Shown piece after piece: positions 44,830 to 56,212 of a DNA stretch of 64,000 nucleotides (position 1 is the first letter of the stretch; every line of letters begins with the position of its first letter). Origin of the DNA: Euptelea pleiosperma. Lineage: Eukaryota > Streptophyta > Magnoliopsida > Ranunculales > Eupteleaceae. The position numbers and the translations under genes are program-made. The stretch is taken from contig CM068549.1 in the NCBI GenBank assembly GCA_035048495.1, positions 14,727,103-14,791,102 on the forward strand. The letters run 5' to 3'. The notes below the pieces were generated by a model. The model saw only the letters and a program-made list of their open reading frames with translations, ran no database searches and was not told the origin of the DNA.

Positions 44830-46468
44830 TCAACTCGGTTAAAATGATAGGTGTTAGATTTGAGGTCCAACTTTGGTTGGTCTCCTCCGTTAGAAAGTTT
44901 CTCGAGGGAAGAGGGAAATCTTCGTCTCTTAGGATTGACTCTCTTTTCTATCCCCAAACCCTTGTACACTTAGAAAAATCTCTTATTTTTTTTCTGAGAA
45001 GAAGAGCTAGAGAAAGTAGAAGATTGAAGGTTCTACTAGAAAAGATTTCAAGGATCTAATTCATCTCAAGTAAGTTTCTATGTAGCGTGAATCTCGAGAA
45101 ACATACCAAAAGAGTACCTTATGCTGAAAGACTTGGATGTTTGTGGCAGAATTGATAATTGTTCGGTTGTTGGGAAAGTAAGCCCCATAGTGTTTCATAC
45201 ATACATTTGTAAGGATATGATCCATATTTGTTTTGGCTAAATCTCGTTTGACAAAACACAGTGAAACCAATCCGATTGTGTGTTAGTTAGTTTGATAATG
45301 TGGCTGTGATTGCATCACTTAAGTACTGCTAGCTAAAGCTTACTAGGATAAAGTCTAGTGCCTCAAAAGATCGAAAACTAATTCATCTAAAGACTCGGAG
45401 CTTTGTCATATTATTTGACATCATACATTATAGTCGGTAAGTGACTTAGAGACCATAGAAAATAGGTGATTAACTTTTAATATTATTTGGTCTAAGTCAG
45501 CTTGAGTTGTGAGAGAGTTCCCACAGCTATCAAGCTTGTTCTGAACATGTATGTCTGATTGATTATAGCACTTCTCTGATTGATTGGTCTGAGAAAATTT
45601 CTCACTTGAAACCTTCAGAGGTAGATTGGACTATATATATGGACACAGTCCGATCAATTGGAATTGTCCAATAAATTGAAGACAAAGGTCCAATCGATCA
45701 GAGGTGTCCAATTGATCAAAGCCGACCTCCAATTGAGCGGATTGAGTTGAGAACAATCTTTAATTGTAGGAAAGTTTCTAATCTGACTCCAACTCTTGCC
45801 AAATTCATTATGGCTTTGCTCATATTACATATAGATAATTATAGGTTTGAAAACCTAACACAACAAGAGCTAAGAGCCCCATAGATTCAAGAGAGAAAAA
45901 TCCTAAGTATTTACTCTAACCTTTTGAGTTTTTAATTCCCTTGGATTATTCAAGCTCGTGAGTTTGTTTTAATGACTATTTTTCAAGCTTAACTACTATT
46001 CATCTAGGACTATTCAAATCTATACCTAAATGATTAGAGACCACATGATTTGATACACTCAATTCTATTGAGCTATTGTGTGTGATCTGGAGCTGGTTTA
46101 AGCCAGCAAATCTAGATAAGCTACATGGGTAGGACATGTAAACGGGTCGGGTACATGTATTTAGACCTAACCATATCACATATTGGGGTATGAAAATGGA
46201 TGCAAACCCAACTAAATTGGGCCTCCAACGGGCCTGGGTCCAAAAACTAAGACCCGAATCAAAATAATCAAGTTCGATTATATCCGGTATTTGGGTCAAT
46301 TAGGTTGACAAGATTCTTGATTACAAAGCTGAGAAAACATTAGAAAGATAGAGAAACAATTAAAAGGGGAGATTATTGATTATGAGAATAATCACTTATA
46401 GGATTCAAGGTGTGGTCCATAGCACATGGACCACCTTCTGCATTACGAAACAATAAAAAATACCATTA
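44830..46468. other. Intergenic region between SKIP1-like gene and the nested transposon stack
   Basis: No gene recognised. The SKIP1-like promoter should lie in the first few hundred bases. 45640-45740 repeats CCAATTGATC/CCGATCAATT-like phrases. 46130-46310 has ACCCG/GGGTC-rich degenerate sequence. Confidence 0.4.
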
Positions 46469-47522
46469 AGGGCCCGTTTGGCAACACCAAAATAAGTTAC
46501 TTTTTTGCTTCCAAAAGCAAAAGTTAAAAAGTTTGTTTGGGTATCCATTTTGGAATTGTTTCTCAAAAGTCAAAAATTTGCTTTTTGTGGAAGCAAAATT
46601 TTTTTGCTTCTTGCTTCCATGGGAGCAAAAGTTAAAGTTTTTTTATGGAACTGATGCTTCTAATTTTAAGTGAATCTTTCCAAATGCCAATTTTACCTTT
46701 GGCTAAAAAAAAAGAAAATTTTTTACATCACAGTCCTCTCCATATTTGACGATTAGGGGTTCTCTCATTTTCTTTTCTCTCTCCATCTCTCCAACCGTGA
46801 GGTGGTATCATCTCTTCGACCCCATCCACTATGAGAATTCTATTTCTCTTTCTCTAGCAGTCATTCTTTCTTTCAAAGGAATTTGTGTTTTGGTTCTATC
46901 TAGTAAACTTCAAATTATGAAGTGTATATAGAAAACATCTTATGAAGGGAGAAAAATAGTGATGGTTTGCTGAGGAGCAGGTCAGCAGACCATCTCTTTT
47001 TCTTTTTTTAAATAATTACCCATAAAATGAAGCACCTAATGCGTCGTTTATTACTGACCATTTAAAATTTAAAATATTAAAAAAAACCAACATATGTAAT
47101 TGATTTATGATATTTATTAATGGTTTATTAGAATATAATATGTATATAAAATTATAAGAAAATGACTTTTTAACTTAATTCATGCCAAACTAACTTTTTT
47201 ACTTTTTGACTTATAAGTCAGTGTTTCACCAAACAAACTTTTGCTTCTAAGGCCCTGCTTGGTATCGTCGCAAATATTTGTTTGCAAACATTTGCAATAG
47301 GTAAATATTTTCCATGAGTCCATATTTTTTATGATTTGAGCTGTTAATGTTTGCAGCAAAAAATGGCTACAAACATTTACTTTTTGGCTTGAACTTCCTA
47401 AAATATATATAATATTTGGCCCCCAGATGAAGAGTAAAATTCACTCACCGCCCATGATGACTGCCCACAATATGTGCCACGTGATATATGTTTAGAAGAC
47501 GCTGATCATATGGATGTTTCGT

Positions 47523-47876
47523 CCAAGTTTTAAAGGGGGCCGTTATAATGGTATAACGGACTAGGGGCGTTATCGATTTTCCGTTATAACAAATTGTAAT
47601 GCTCAGGGGTAAAAACGAAAAATAATGAGAAAATTACATAAATAACAGAAAAAAATGGCACTGAAATTCAAAATTTGAAATTTCAATTTTAATTTTCAAA
47701 AACAAAACAATAATAGAAAATAACTGATGTTTTTTCACAAAAAAATCTAGGAAATAACGGTCGTTATTTTCGTTAATATGGAAAAATAACGGCCATTATT
47801 TTTAAAACGTTTTAACGGTTCATAACGTAACAGGGGAGGTCTGAATCCATTATAATGGCCGTTTTTTAAACCATGG
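47523..47876. mobile_element. TTATAACGG-rich palindromic element, copy C (both ends preserved)
   Basis: It starts CCAAGTTTTAAAGGGGGCC and ends GGCCGTTTTTTAAACCATGG. Flanks are tttcgt (47517-47522) and tttagt (47877-47882), a likely short target duplication with one mismatch. Removing it restores the MITE sequence. Confidence 0.65.
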
Positions 47877-48236
47877 TTTAGTCAATCCCTAGATGGGCCT
47901 ACAAACCAAAAATCAGCCTAATTAGTGATTTCAAATCTTTGGAGGGTCGGGCTCAGGGAACCCCCGTTTTTGACACCCATTTTAGCGTACCCACGCAGAA
48001 GATGAATCAATGGCTGATTTTTGGTGTGGATGAACTCCTCACCATATAGATCACCCCAACAAAAAAAATAGCCCATTCTGAATTTTTAACCCCATCAAAT
48101 GTGGATTTTCAAGTTACATGGTAAGAATCGACGGTCCATAATTCTTCAGCTTCTAAACCAGTCTATGAATATCATAATGATTTGAATTTTTGTGAGGATA
48201 ATCTCCTCACCATAGAGATCATCCTCACCAAAAATC

Positions 48237-48558
48237 TGTTAAAGCATGTGTTCCACGTCCAAGCCCATCACGTGCCTTGCATGATGTGCACGACTCTCCG
48301 GCAATGGACACCTCCACCTCCACCCGTTTCTTGAAATAGCAGGTGCTCCTAGAATAGGAAGTGTTGCTGCTAGCCTTAAAAGAAAGATTCTAAAGAAGCC
48401 GTTGATTCTCTCTTGCTGCCTTGTGAGTGACGAGAGCTAGTTGGAGAAATTCTATTTTCTATTGTTTCTATTTTAGGTTGTTTCCTTTTCCACAGGAATG
48501 TAATAGGTTTTAATCTATAAATAAAGGTACCTACGGTCTAAGCAATTCACGTTTTTCA
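48237..48558 (+). repeat. 5' LTR of truncated copia
   Basis: 322 bp, TG...CA. It pairs with 51021-51342. CTATAAATAAAG near its end could be a TATA or poly(A)-type signal. Confidence 0.85.
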
Positions 48559-48575
48559 GTAAATATCTTAAAGTT

Positions 48576-50745
48576 TTGACTGCTACCTTTCTCATTAACC
48601 GGTTACCTTCGTCGGTCCTCAACATGGAGACTCCTTTTTTCAAACTTTATGGTACTAATCCAGATTATACATCCCTTAAAGTTTTTGGATGCAGATGCTT
48701 TTCGTATCTCCGGGACTACTCCAAGAATAAGTTTGGCCCGAAATCATATCCATGTATATTTATTGGTTACAGCTCAAATCACAAAGGATATCGATGTCTT
48801 CACCCTCCAACCAAGTGTGTTTTCCTCTCTCGCCATGTGGTATTTGATGAGCATGCACTCCCGTATACTGACCCACCAACTCTACTATCTCCGACACATG
48901 ATGCTGGGTTGGTCTCAACATTTGCAGAATTTTCAGACTAGATGTCGCCCTCTCCTGCGCCTTCGGCTATTCCTATTACCGTCACCACTTCGGCATCTGT
49001 AGAGCTTCCCTTTGGCATGGCTCTCTCCTCCGATGACGAGGAGACTCCATCATCCCCTACACGGTCCATACTTGGTGCTCCTACACCGGGTTTGGATCCC
49101 CTCAGTGCTAGACCATCTCTTGCACGGTCGACCCTTGGTTCTACTCCCCATACAGTGGGGTCCCTTGCGCATGGTCATCCTTCTATAGAGCATCTCAGTT
49201 GCTCATCGGCTGTGGCTGATCCGCATCCAATCAACCTTGTTGAAGCTCGTCCAACTGCCCCAGATATATCTCAAGCACTTCGGCCTTTGCATGCTGTTCC
49301 TCCTAATGCTCTACCCGGCGCACTCTATATTGATCTTCCTATGGCTCCACTAGCCGTTGCCACCATTACATCAACCCCCACGGTGTCCACCAATGTTCAT
49401 CCCATGACTACTCGACGTAAGGCTCAGACCCAATGTGCACTTGTTGCTCTCCACGCTACTGATCCTACTGAACCCAAAAGCATCAAGACAGCTTTACAAA
49501 GTCCACATTGGGTTGCTGCTATGGAAGATGAACTCTTGGCTCTCCAACATAATCACACTTGGGATCTCGTCCCTCGTTGTCCTACCATGAATGTTATGGG
49601 GTCTCGTTGGGTTTTTAAAACTAAGCTCACATCCACTGGAGCCATCGACCGCTTCAAAGCCCGGTTAGTGGCAAAAGGGTTCCACCAGCTCGATGGGATA
49701 GATTTCGATGAGACTCTTAGCCCTGTGGTTAAATTCACTACCATCCATCTTGTGTTGTCCATTGCTACTTCTAGTGGTTGGTCTATTCGACAACTTGACG
49801 TTAAGAACGCCTTCCTTCATGGCACTCTTCGAGAAACTGTCTATATGGAACAGCCCCCTGGTTTCTCCGATCCTACGAAATCTCACCATGTTTGTTATCT
49901 CCATAAAGCACTTTACGGTCTCAAACAAGCACCTCGTGCTTGGTTTGATCGCTTCAACCTCTACCTACTTCACCTTGGTTTCTTTTGTAGTAAAGCAGAT
50001 TCCTCTTTATTTATACTTCATTGCTCTGAGGGCACCATTCTCCTTCTCGTCTATGTTGATGACATTATTGTCACTAGCAACAAGCCTCCTTTACTCTCTC
50101 GTCTAATTACTTGCCTTAAGTTCCAAGTTTGCCATGAAAAACCTTGGTCCCCTGCACTTTTTTCTAGGCGTCCAAGTTATTCCGTTCTCCGACGGCCTTT
50201 TTTTGTCACAGCATAAATATGCACGAGAAATTTTATCACGTGCATCTATGCTTGACTCCAGGCCCATTGGTACTCCCCTCGCACAGAAGCATGATCTCCA
50301 CCACAATGATGGTCCCTTGGTCGATGTTACGAGTTTTCGCAGCATTGTTGGTGCCCTTCAGTACCTCACTCTCACTCGCCCTGACATCTCTCATGCAGTC
50401 AACCTTGTCTGCCAATTTATGCACAAGCCTACCTCCCTGCATTTTCAAGCTGTTAAACAAATACTGCATTATGTACAGGGTACGTTGGATTTTGGACTTC
50501 GGATTCCCTCTCGCTCTCCTCTTGCCTTGTATGCCTTCTCTGATGTGGATTGGGCTGGTTGCCCTAATACACGCCGATCTACTTTAGGGCTCTGTGTGTA
50601 TTTGGGTTCTAATTGTATCTCTTGGGCCTCGAAAAAGCAAACCACTATGGCCCGCTTTAGCACTGAAGTTGAGTACCATTCTATGGCCACCGCTGCTGCC
50701 GAGCTTTCTTGGATTTTCATGCTGCTTCGGGATATTGGAGTCTGA
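48576..50745 (+). pseudogene. Copia pol remnant: integrase C-terminus, RT, RNase H
   Basis: It opens with the integrase end (ATFLINRLPS, FGCRCFSYLR, CIFIGYSSNHKGYRCL). A TAG at 48939-48941 breaks the frame. Then follow a Ser/Pro-rich linker and RT (GSRWVFKTKLTSTGAIDRFK, DVKNAFLHG, LYGLKQAPRAWFDRF, catalytic LLVYVDDIIVT). A one-base frame change lies near 50095-50113. RNase H continues to 50745 (DVDWAGCPNTRRST, KKQTTMARFSTEVEY). The enzymes would copy RNA to cDNA, but this copy cannot. Confidence 0.87.
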
Positions 50746-51020
50746 CTTACATGACCACCAACCCTGTTTTGTGACAATCTCAACGCTTTACACATGATGG
50801 TCAATCCTGTTTTCCATGCCCGCACAAAGCACAAAGCACATCGAAATTGATTTTCACTTCGTTAGAGAAAAGGTTGCCACTGGGGCACTGCATACCCGAT
50901 TTGTCCCTTCAAGTTCTCAAATTGCTGATATTTTTACTAAGCCTTACCCAAGCTCCCCTACCATGGTTTTCGTGCCAAGCTTGGTGTGCTTCAACCAACG
51001 CCCACCAGCTTGAGGGGGTG

Positions 51021-51342
51021 TGTTAAAGCATGTGTTCCACGTCCAAGCCCATCACGTGCCTTGCATGATGCGCACGACTCTCCCGCAATGGACACCTCCA
51101 CCTCCACCCGTCTCTTGAAATAGCAGGTGCTCCCAGAATAAGAAGTGTTGCTGCTAGCCTTAAAAGAAAGATTCTAAAGAAGCCGTTGATTCTCCCTTGC
51201 TGCCTTGTGAGTGATGAGAGCTAGTTGGAGAAATTCTATTTTCTATTGTTTCTATTTTAGGTTGTTTCCTTTTCCATTGGAATGTAATAGGTTTTAATCT
51301 ATAAATAAAGGTATCTACGGTCTAAGCAATTCATGTTTTTCA
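51021..51342 (+). repeat. 3' LTR of truncated copia
   Basis: 322 bp, preceded by a PPT. It is about 96-97% identical to the 5' LTR by eye. Confidence 0.85.
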
Positions 51343-51751
51343 GTGAATAGGTTAACCTTATTTCCTCCAATTTGTTTTATTTGCTTCAAAATCAGCCATT
51401 GATTCATCTTCTATGTGGGTACGCCAAAATGGGTGTAAAAAAAGGGTGTCCGTCGAGCCCGACCCATCTTTGGATACTAGTACCCAAATAATGGCAAATA
51501 ATGGGCAATAACGCTTACATTCAACGGTTAAAATCGATCCATGAGACTCCAATCCAACACTTAGATGCTCAAATTCAACGGTTAAAATCAATCAATGAAA
51601 TTTGTTAATCAGGTTGAATTTTGATTTGTTGATCCACTTAGGGATTGGCCAAACATCCATACAGTCAGCATCCTCCACAAATGTGCCACATGGCTCATAT
51701 TGTGGGCGGTTATAGGGGCAATCATTGTGGAGGGTCAGCAAAGTTATACTC

Positions 51752-52010
51752 TTAGATAGACATCTAGACCAAAAAAATAACATGATTAGTGATTTCTAAA
51801 AGTTGTATTGGAGTCATTTTCATTGGATGATTTTTAACCGTGGAATTTGGCATTATTTGGGGGTACAAAGATCCAAAGGTTTGAAATCATTAATCAGGCT
51901 GATTTTTAGTTTGTAGGTCCACTTAGGGATTGGCCAAACATTCATACGGTTAGTGTCCCTCTAACGTATTCCCCGTACTAAAACTGTGGGCGGTCAGTAA
52001 AGTTCTACTC
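51752..52010. mobile_element. Palindromic MITE, copy 9
   Basis: It lies directly beside copy 7, with GATTAGTGATTTC, TTAATCAGGCTGATTTTTAG and GGTCCACTTAGGGATTGGCC, ending AAGTTCTACTC. Two family members thus stand back to back. Confidence 0.6.
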
Positions 52011-52478
52011 GGACCAACCGATCATTGGGTTCCTGCCCAAAATCAACTTGCCTGGACCATCTCATGATTCTCATCCATTTGTTCCGTTGTTTGATTGGTT
52101 GTGATCATCCAATTCATTGACATTGTTCGTAGGTGATGTCCATCTCCTATTTTGGATTCATCAAATACTCGGAAAATATTTGCATTGCACCCTCCACCCA
52201 AGGGGTGGAAAGTATTTGCATCTAATTTTACGGGTTAATACCAAGCAACAGAAAATGTTTGAAGCTGTCAACATTTACAAAGCAAATATTTGTAGAGGTA
52301 TATATTTGCATCCTACAAATATTTACTGGATACCAAGCAGGGCCTAAATAGCAAATTTTAAATTCAGCAACTTAATTTAGAAGTTACTTTTTGCTTCCAC
52401 TGGTTTGCGAAATGGGCCCTAAGTCCTTACAAGTTGAGTGAGATAGCTATATAAAATCCGAACAAGAGAGATCTCATT

Positions 52479-52904
52479 TTTCGTTATTGCCGTTATTTTT
52501 TATTTTCCCATTTTTGGTCCTAGGCGTTACAATCCGTTATAATGAAAAAATTGGTAACGTCCCCAATCCGTTGGTGTTACCGTTTTTTCCATTATAACGA
52601 AAATAACGCTTAGGGGCAAAAATTAAAAATAAAGGTAAATAATGGAAAAATGGCGCCGGAATTCAAAATTTGAATTTTGAATTTCAGATTTTCAAAAAAC
52701 GGAAAATAATGGAAATAACGGCCATTTTTTTCCTCAAAATTTCCAGAAAATAACGGTCGTTATTTTTTGTTATAGCGAAACAATAACAGAAAATAATGGT
52801 CATTATTTTGTGGGCGTTTTAACGGTATGTAACGTAACAGGAGAGGTCCGAGTCCGTTATAACAGCCATTATTTTTGCTATAATGGCCATTTTTTAAACC
52901 ATGG
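52479..52904. mobile_element. TTATAACGG-rich palindromic element, copy D
   Basis: The right end GGCCATTTTTTAAACCATGG is like copy C. The left terminal repeat is not clear. The internal CCGTTATTTT, GTTATAATG and AATAACGG repeats are typical. Confidence 0.55.
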
Positions 52905-53990
52905 CTAAAACTACCGATCCTTTTCCAAAAAAGAAGAACTGGGCCATTAACAAATTTCTGGCACAACTAAGTGGGCCAATTAGAAAGGACATTATGGGTC
53001 CAAAAATGGGCCCATTAGAAAGAACAAACCTCTAAAATGAGAGGTTGGTTAGAAAGGAGATTATGGGTCGAAAAATTGACTAGTGAATTGTCCAAACGCT
53101 AGATTATAAATTTGAACTCGATTACAGATCTGGGTATTAAAGGGAATGAATATTAATTTCCCTGCAAATTGGCTCAAACAATACTCTCAATGGGCTTAAC
53201 TTCATATCAGATGGGCTTCGATGTAGTAGAGAATTTGTGGACATGGTACCTTGATGGACTCTTCATTGGAATATTAGAGCGTGGCCTGGCCAATCCCCTC
53301 TTATTTTTTGGGAAATGAACAGGGTTTAGGTGGTCCACTCAAGATTGCAAATCGGATGTGTTAGACCGGTTCAAATTAACTTGGGACCTGCCGACCATCT
53401 GGCTTAAGCCCAGCTCACTTCTGTCCTGGGCCCACCTTAACCCCAGGACAGGTGGCAACAAGACGATAGAGGAAATATCCAAAGTCTATAAAAATATCCA
53501 CACGTTGAATATGTTTGGTTGAGCATTATAACTCGTCAAAGGTTTACGATCATGAAAATTCAATTAGGGTTTTTGGTTTCTATTTGGTCGGTTTCCTTCT
53601 TAGATAATTTCCTTCTCTTGATTTGTTTCCTTCTGAGAAAATTTGAAACGGGTTTCGGTTTCTCCTTGGTGGGTTTCTTTCTTCGCGTGTTTTGTTAACA
53701 TAATTGGCGGGGGAGTTTCCTTCTTAGAGAGTTTCCTTCTTCCTAGAGATAAGCGGAAGAAATTAAATGTCAATCGTTAGATGTGGGTTGATCTCAGCCG
53801 TCACTTGTGTACCAAAAGAGGAAGATTATATTTTGTAATATAGAAGAGGATAAAGTTAGAAAAAAGATTAAAAATAGGAAAATAAGGCAAGAAAGATTCT
53901 AGGACAGGGCATAAATGGTGGAGAACCCATGAATGGAAACGAAATACAACCATTGCTTAAAGCTTGCAAAACAAAGATTTTTGATATTTT
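52905..53990. other. Intergenic region upstream of the defensin-like gene
   Basis: No gene recognised. 53570-53760 repeats GGTTTC/TTTCCTTCT phrases in a degenerate way. The gene's upstream control region probably lies in the last few hundred bases. Confidence 0.4.
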
Positions 53991-54000
53991 TCTTCAGCGC

Positions 54001-54008
54001 TATAAAAC
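54001..54008 (+). promoter_or_regulatory. TATA box of the defensin-like gene
   Basis: TATAAAAC is 70 bases upstream of the ATG at 54071, giving a plausible short 5' untranslated region. A second TATATAC at 54033 is too close to the ATG. Confidence 0.5.
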
Positions 54009-54070
54009 GAACAGAGAAGAGGAAGAAAGCGTATATACAATTGATCATAGCGTGGGTAGAGAAGCGAGAG

Positions 54071-54449
54071 ATGATGGCTGCTAGAGTGAGAGTTGTCGCA
54101 ACCCTTATCGTGTTCATCATGTTGTGCACAGGTTAGCCAAAGCATACCTTGTTCTTGTATTAATTTACTAGCTCGGACGTTGGTGCTGCGCACTCGCCCT
54201 ATTCTATACTTATTGATATGTTTTTGTTTGATCTTGTTTGTTTCAGACATCAAAGGCATTGTTGGGCAAGACGGTAAGTTCGGTTGTTGTACCGATAACC
54301 ACATTGGCAGATGTGTTCCGGGCGAAGATGATCAGAAATGCAATGAGATGTGCAGCCCAAAATGCACGAGAGGGGACTGCAACCCAATATGCCCAAAGGG
54401 GGAGTGTAAGAAAGTAGGAGACAAGCATTATTGTCATTGCTACTGCTGA
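54071..54449 (+). CDS. Defensin-like cysteine-rich secreted peptide (2 exons: 54071-54131, 54247-54449)
   Basis: The 87-residue precursor starts with a signal peptide (hydrophobic VVATLIVFIMLCT). The 115-bp intron (GT at 54132, CAG at 54246) splits a codon at the end of the signal sequence, the usual position in plant defensin-like genes. The mature part has 12 cysteines: CC near its start, C..C clusters, CPKGEC, and a terminal CHCYC. Twelve is more than the eight of classic plant defensins, so it may be a different DEFL subgroup. Exons total 264 nt, in frame. It has a TATA box and AATAAA signals. Start choice: ATG 54071 or the next codon. Probable role is secretion for defence or signalling, inferred from type only. 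Confidence 0.72.
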
Positions 54450-54494
54450 TCATTTACTCTGCACCCCTATCTATTTATCACACGGTGTTCACGC

Positions 54495-54519
54495 AATAAA
54501 ACTCCTACGTTATAATAAA
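54495..54519 (+). terminator. Poly(A) signals of the defensin-like gene
   Basis: AATAAA at 54495-54500 and again at 54514-54519, 46 and 65 bases after the stop codon. Confidence 0.55.
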
Positions 54520-55169
54520 TGTCATTGATGAACTTCTTCTTCTTCAAATTTTTGGATCTCTATCTCTCTCTCCGGTTCTACACGACCATGTGAGACCCAT
54601 GTAAGAACAAAAGCTATAAGAAACAAAGATCGATGATTTGTGTGGGCCAAGACATAATAACTAGAGTCAATAAATCATGTGGGCCCCACATGTTAATTGG
54701 GTCGATAAATCATGTAGGCCCCACATAAGAATGGAAATCGATGTATCATATATGGGTCGCGAATATTAATAGAGGGGTGTTGATAGATCATACATGTGCA
54801 ATATGTCAAGTGGGCCCATATATTAGGTGAGTTAAGCCTATTGAGGGTGGAGGGTGAACCTTCAAAGTACATGCGTCTTTGAAGACTTAGGGGTAAGGTG
54901 AACCTTTTAAAGTTCACTTTTGCTCCTTGGTGTGACCCAACAAACACTTGTCATCAATCAAGACGCACGCCGAAGGTGCGCTGCGAACACAGCCCATTGT
55001 CTAACTAAACTCACTAGTTCCAAACTTCTATGACCGAATGACTGCACCACTTGCAAAAGTAATCAAGGCCCATGAAACATAACTAAGATCAAAATACAAT
55101 ATTTTGTCTTAGCACTATATTTGAATATGCTTGTGGCCAAAGTGGGACCCACAATGTAATGATTCTGAC
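54520..55169. other. Intergenic DNA between the peptide gene and the CACTA element
   Basis: No gene recognised. 54640-54800 repeats ATAAATCATG(T/G)GGGCCC-type phrases (TAAATCATGTGGGCCCCACA, TAAATCATGTAGGCCCCACA), a short degenerate tandem. Confidence 0.45.
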
Positions 55170-55502
55170 ATACACTACAAGAATTTTGGCTTTTAGCGAT
55201 GCTTTTTTACCGACGGCCACAAAAAGCCATCGCTAATGTCATATTTACCGACGGCCAAATACCTCACCGTCGCTAAAAGTCCATAAAAAGTTCGCGGGAA
55301 CTTTTGGTGGGAAACAAATACTTTATAGCGACGGTGAGGGTATTTGGCCGTTTGTATAAATGCATGTAGCGACGGTCATAATGTCTTTTAGAGACGGCCA
55401 GGGTATTTCCATCGGTAAAAATTATAGCGACGGCCAAGAGACTGGCCGTCGGTAATTATCTTGTATAAATAAAAAAAAAACCCGCCTTCTCTCCATTTTC
55501 CC

Positions 55503-55790
55503 GTGAATGCCCTAACCTTCTCCCATACCCTCCCCTCTGCTGCTCTCTCCAACCTTCTCCCCCGTGCCTGCTCTCTCCGACGTGGGTCGCTTCTTCTCCT
55601 CCACCCCTTCGCCCGTCCATGCACTGCTGCCGCTCCTCCGCCCACCGTTGCTGCTGCTGCTGCTCCTCTGCCCCAGCGCTGTTGCTGCCGCTGCTCCTCC
55701 GCCCCACCATTGTGCTTCGTCTCCTTTTCCGCTCCACCTGTAAGTTTCTCACCCATTTCCCCCTCTTTCAAACCTTTTGATTTTTTTTTT
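55503..55790 (+). other. Ala/Pro/Leu-rich open stretch in the CACTA 5' part
   Basis: The frame from 55503 is rich in A, P, L and C from CTG/CCG repeats. The composition is GC-rich, unlike its surroundings. No domain is recognised. It could be a leader exon or captured sequence, or just simple repeats. Confidence 0.3.
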
Positions 55791-55869
55791 TCTGTAAACC
55801 AACCCTTGGATCTTTATACCCCAAATTGCTCTTCCACGGTGAAGTTGTTTTCATGGATTGCTTTTAACG

Positions 55870-56035
55870 GTAAGTATTCGAGCATTATTGAGCATTATTT
55901 GTGTGCAAAGATCCAAAGGTTGTAAATCGATCACTATTCAGGCTGATTTTTGGTTTAGAGGTCCACTCAGGGACTGGCCAAACATCTATATGGTCAGCGT
56001 CTAGTAAGAGTTTGCCACATGGCTTGCTATTTTCA
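55870..56035. mobile_element. Palindromic MITE, copy 10 (right half) in the CACTA
   Basis: It contains GAGCATTATTTG, CAGGCTGATTTTTGG, GGGACTGGCCAAACATC and GCCACATGGC. Its left half is missing. Confidence 0.55.
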
Positions 56036-56212
56036 TTGTGATCGAACCCTGTGACCAAATCCTGTGATCGAATCCTTTGACAAAAGGGTTTGCAAAAATT
56101 GTGATCAAACCCTGTGAACAAACCCTTAAAAATTGTGATCAAACCCTATTTTTTTTATTTTAAGGCTCAAGCTTCAGTTACCACCCTAAAACGACAGGAT
56201 CCATTTATAGGA

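Larger units (their letters stand above)
48237..51342 (+). mobile_element. Truncated Ty1/copia element with both LTRs
   Basis: LTRs of 322 bp (48237-48558 and 51021-51342) run from TGTTAAAGC to GTTTTTCA and differ at about 11 positions (roughly 3.4%). A PPT (TTGAGGGGG) is at 51011-51019. Gag, protease, the integrase core and the PBS are missing. The left LTR is followed within about 20 bases by the C-terminal end of integrase. I see no matching 5-bp flanks (aaatc versus gtgaa). It is non-autonomous. Confidence 0.85.
47944..51465. mobile_element. MULE-like MITE with perfect 9-bp TSD ATCTTTGGA, carrying a copia insertion
   Basis: Terminal repeats start GGGTCGGGCTC on both sides and extend through ACACCCATTTT and GCGTACCCAC to GATGAATCAATGGCTGATTT. 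The target duplication ATCTTTGGA is at 47935-47943 and 51466-51474. Without the copia it is about 416 bp and non-coding, so it depended on a MULE transposase. The MULE at 21323-27544 has similar ends. Confidence 0.85.
47432..51751. mobile_element. Palindromic MITE, copy 7, split by two insertions
   Basis: The pieces 47432-47522, 47883-47943 and 51475-51751 join into one complete family member. GAGTAAAATTC starts the left end and AAGTTATACTC ends the right. The gap after GATGTTTCGT is filled by the TTATAACGG element. The gap after TCAAATCTTTGGA is filled by the MULE-like element at 47944-51465. Confidence 0.75.
47251..52344. mobile_element. Second nested element with GGCCCTGCTTGGTATC ends
   Basis: The left end GGCCCTGCTTGGTATC and the right end, reversed, GGCCCTGCTTGGTATCC match, followed by CAAATATTTG-like sequence on both sides. 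It lies inside the hAT-like sequence and contains the MITE 47432-51751 and copy 9. Ends similar to this are used by hAT MITEs. Confidence 0.55.
46469..52420. mobile_element. hAT-like element, outermost member of the nested stack
   Basis: The left end AGGGCCCGTTTGGCAAC and the right end, reversed, AGGGCCCATTTCGCAAA resemble hAT-type terminal repeats. Both ends carry TTTGCTTCC/GGAAGCAAAA subterminal sequence. An 8-bp target duplication is not evident. The interior, apart from nested elements, is short (about 46469-47250 and 52345-52420). Confidence 0.5.
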
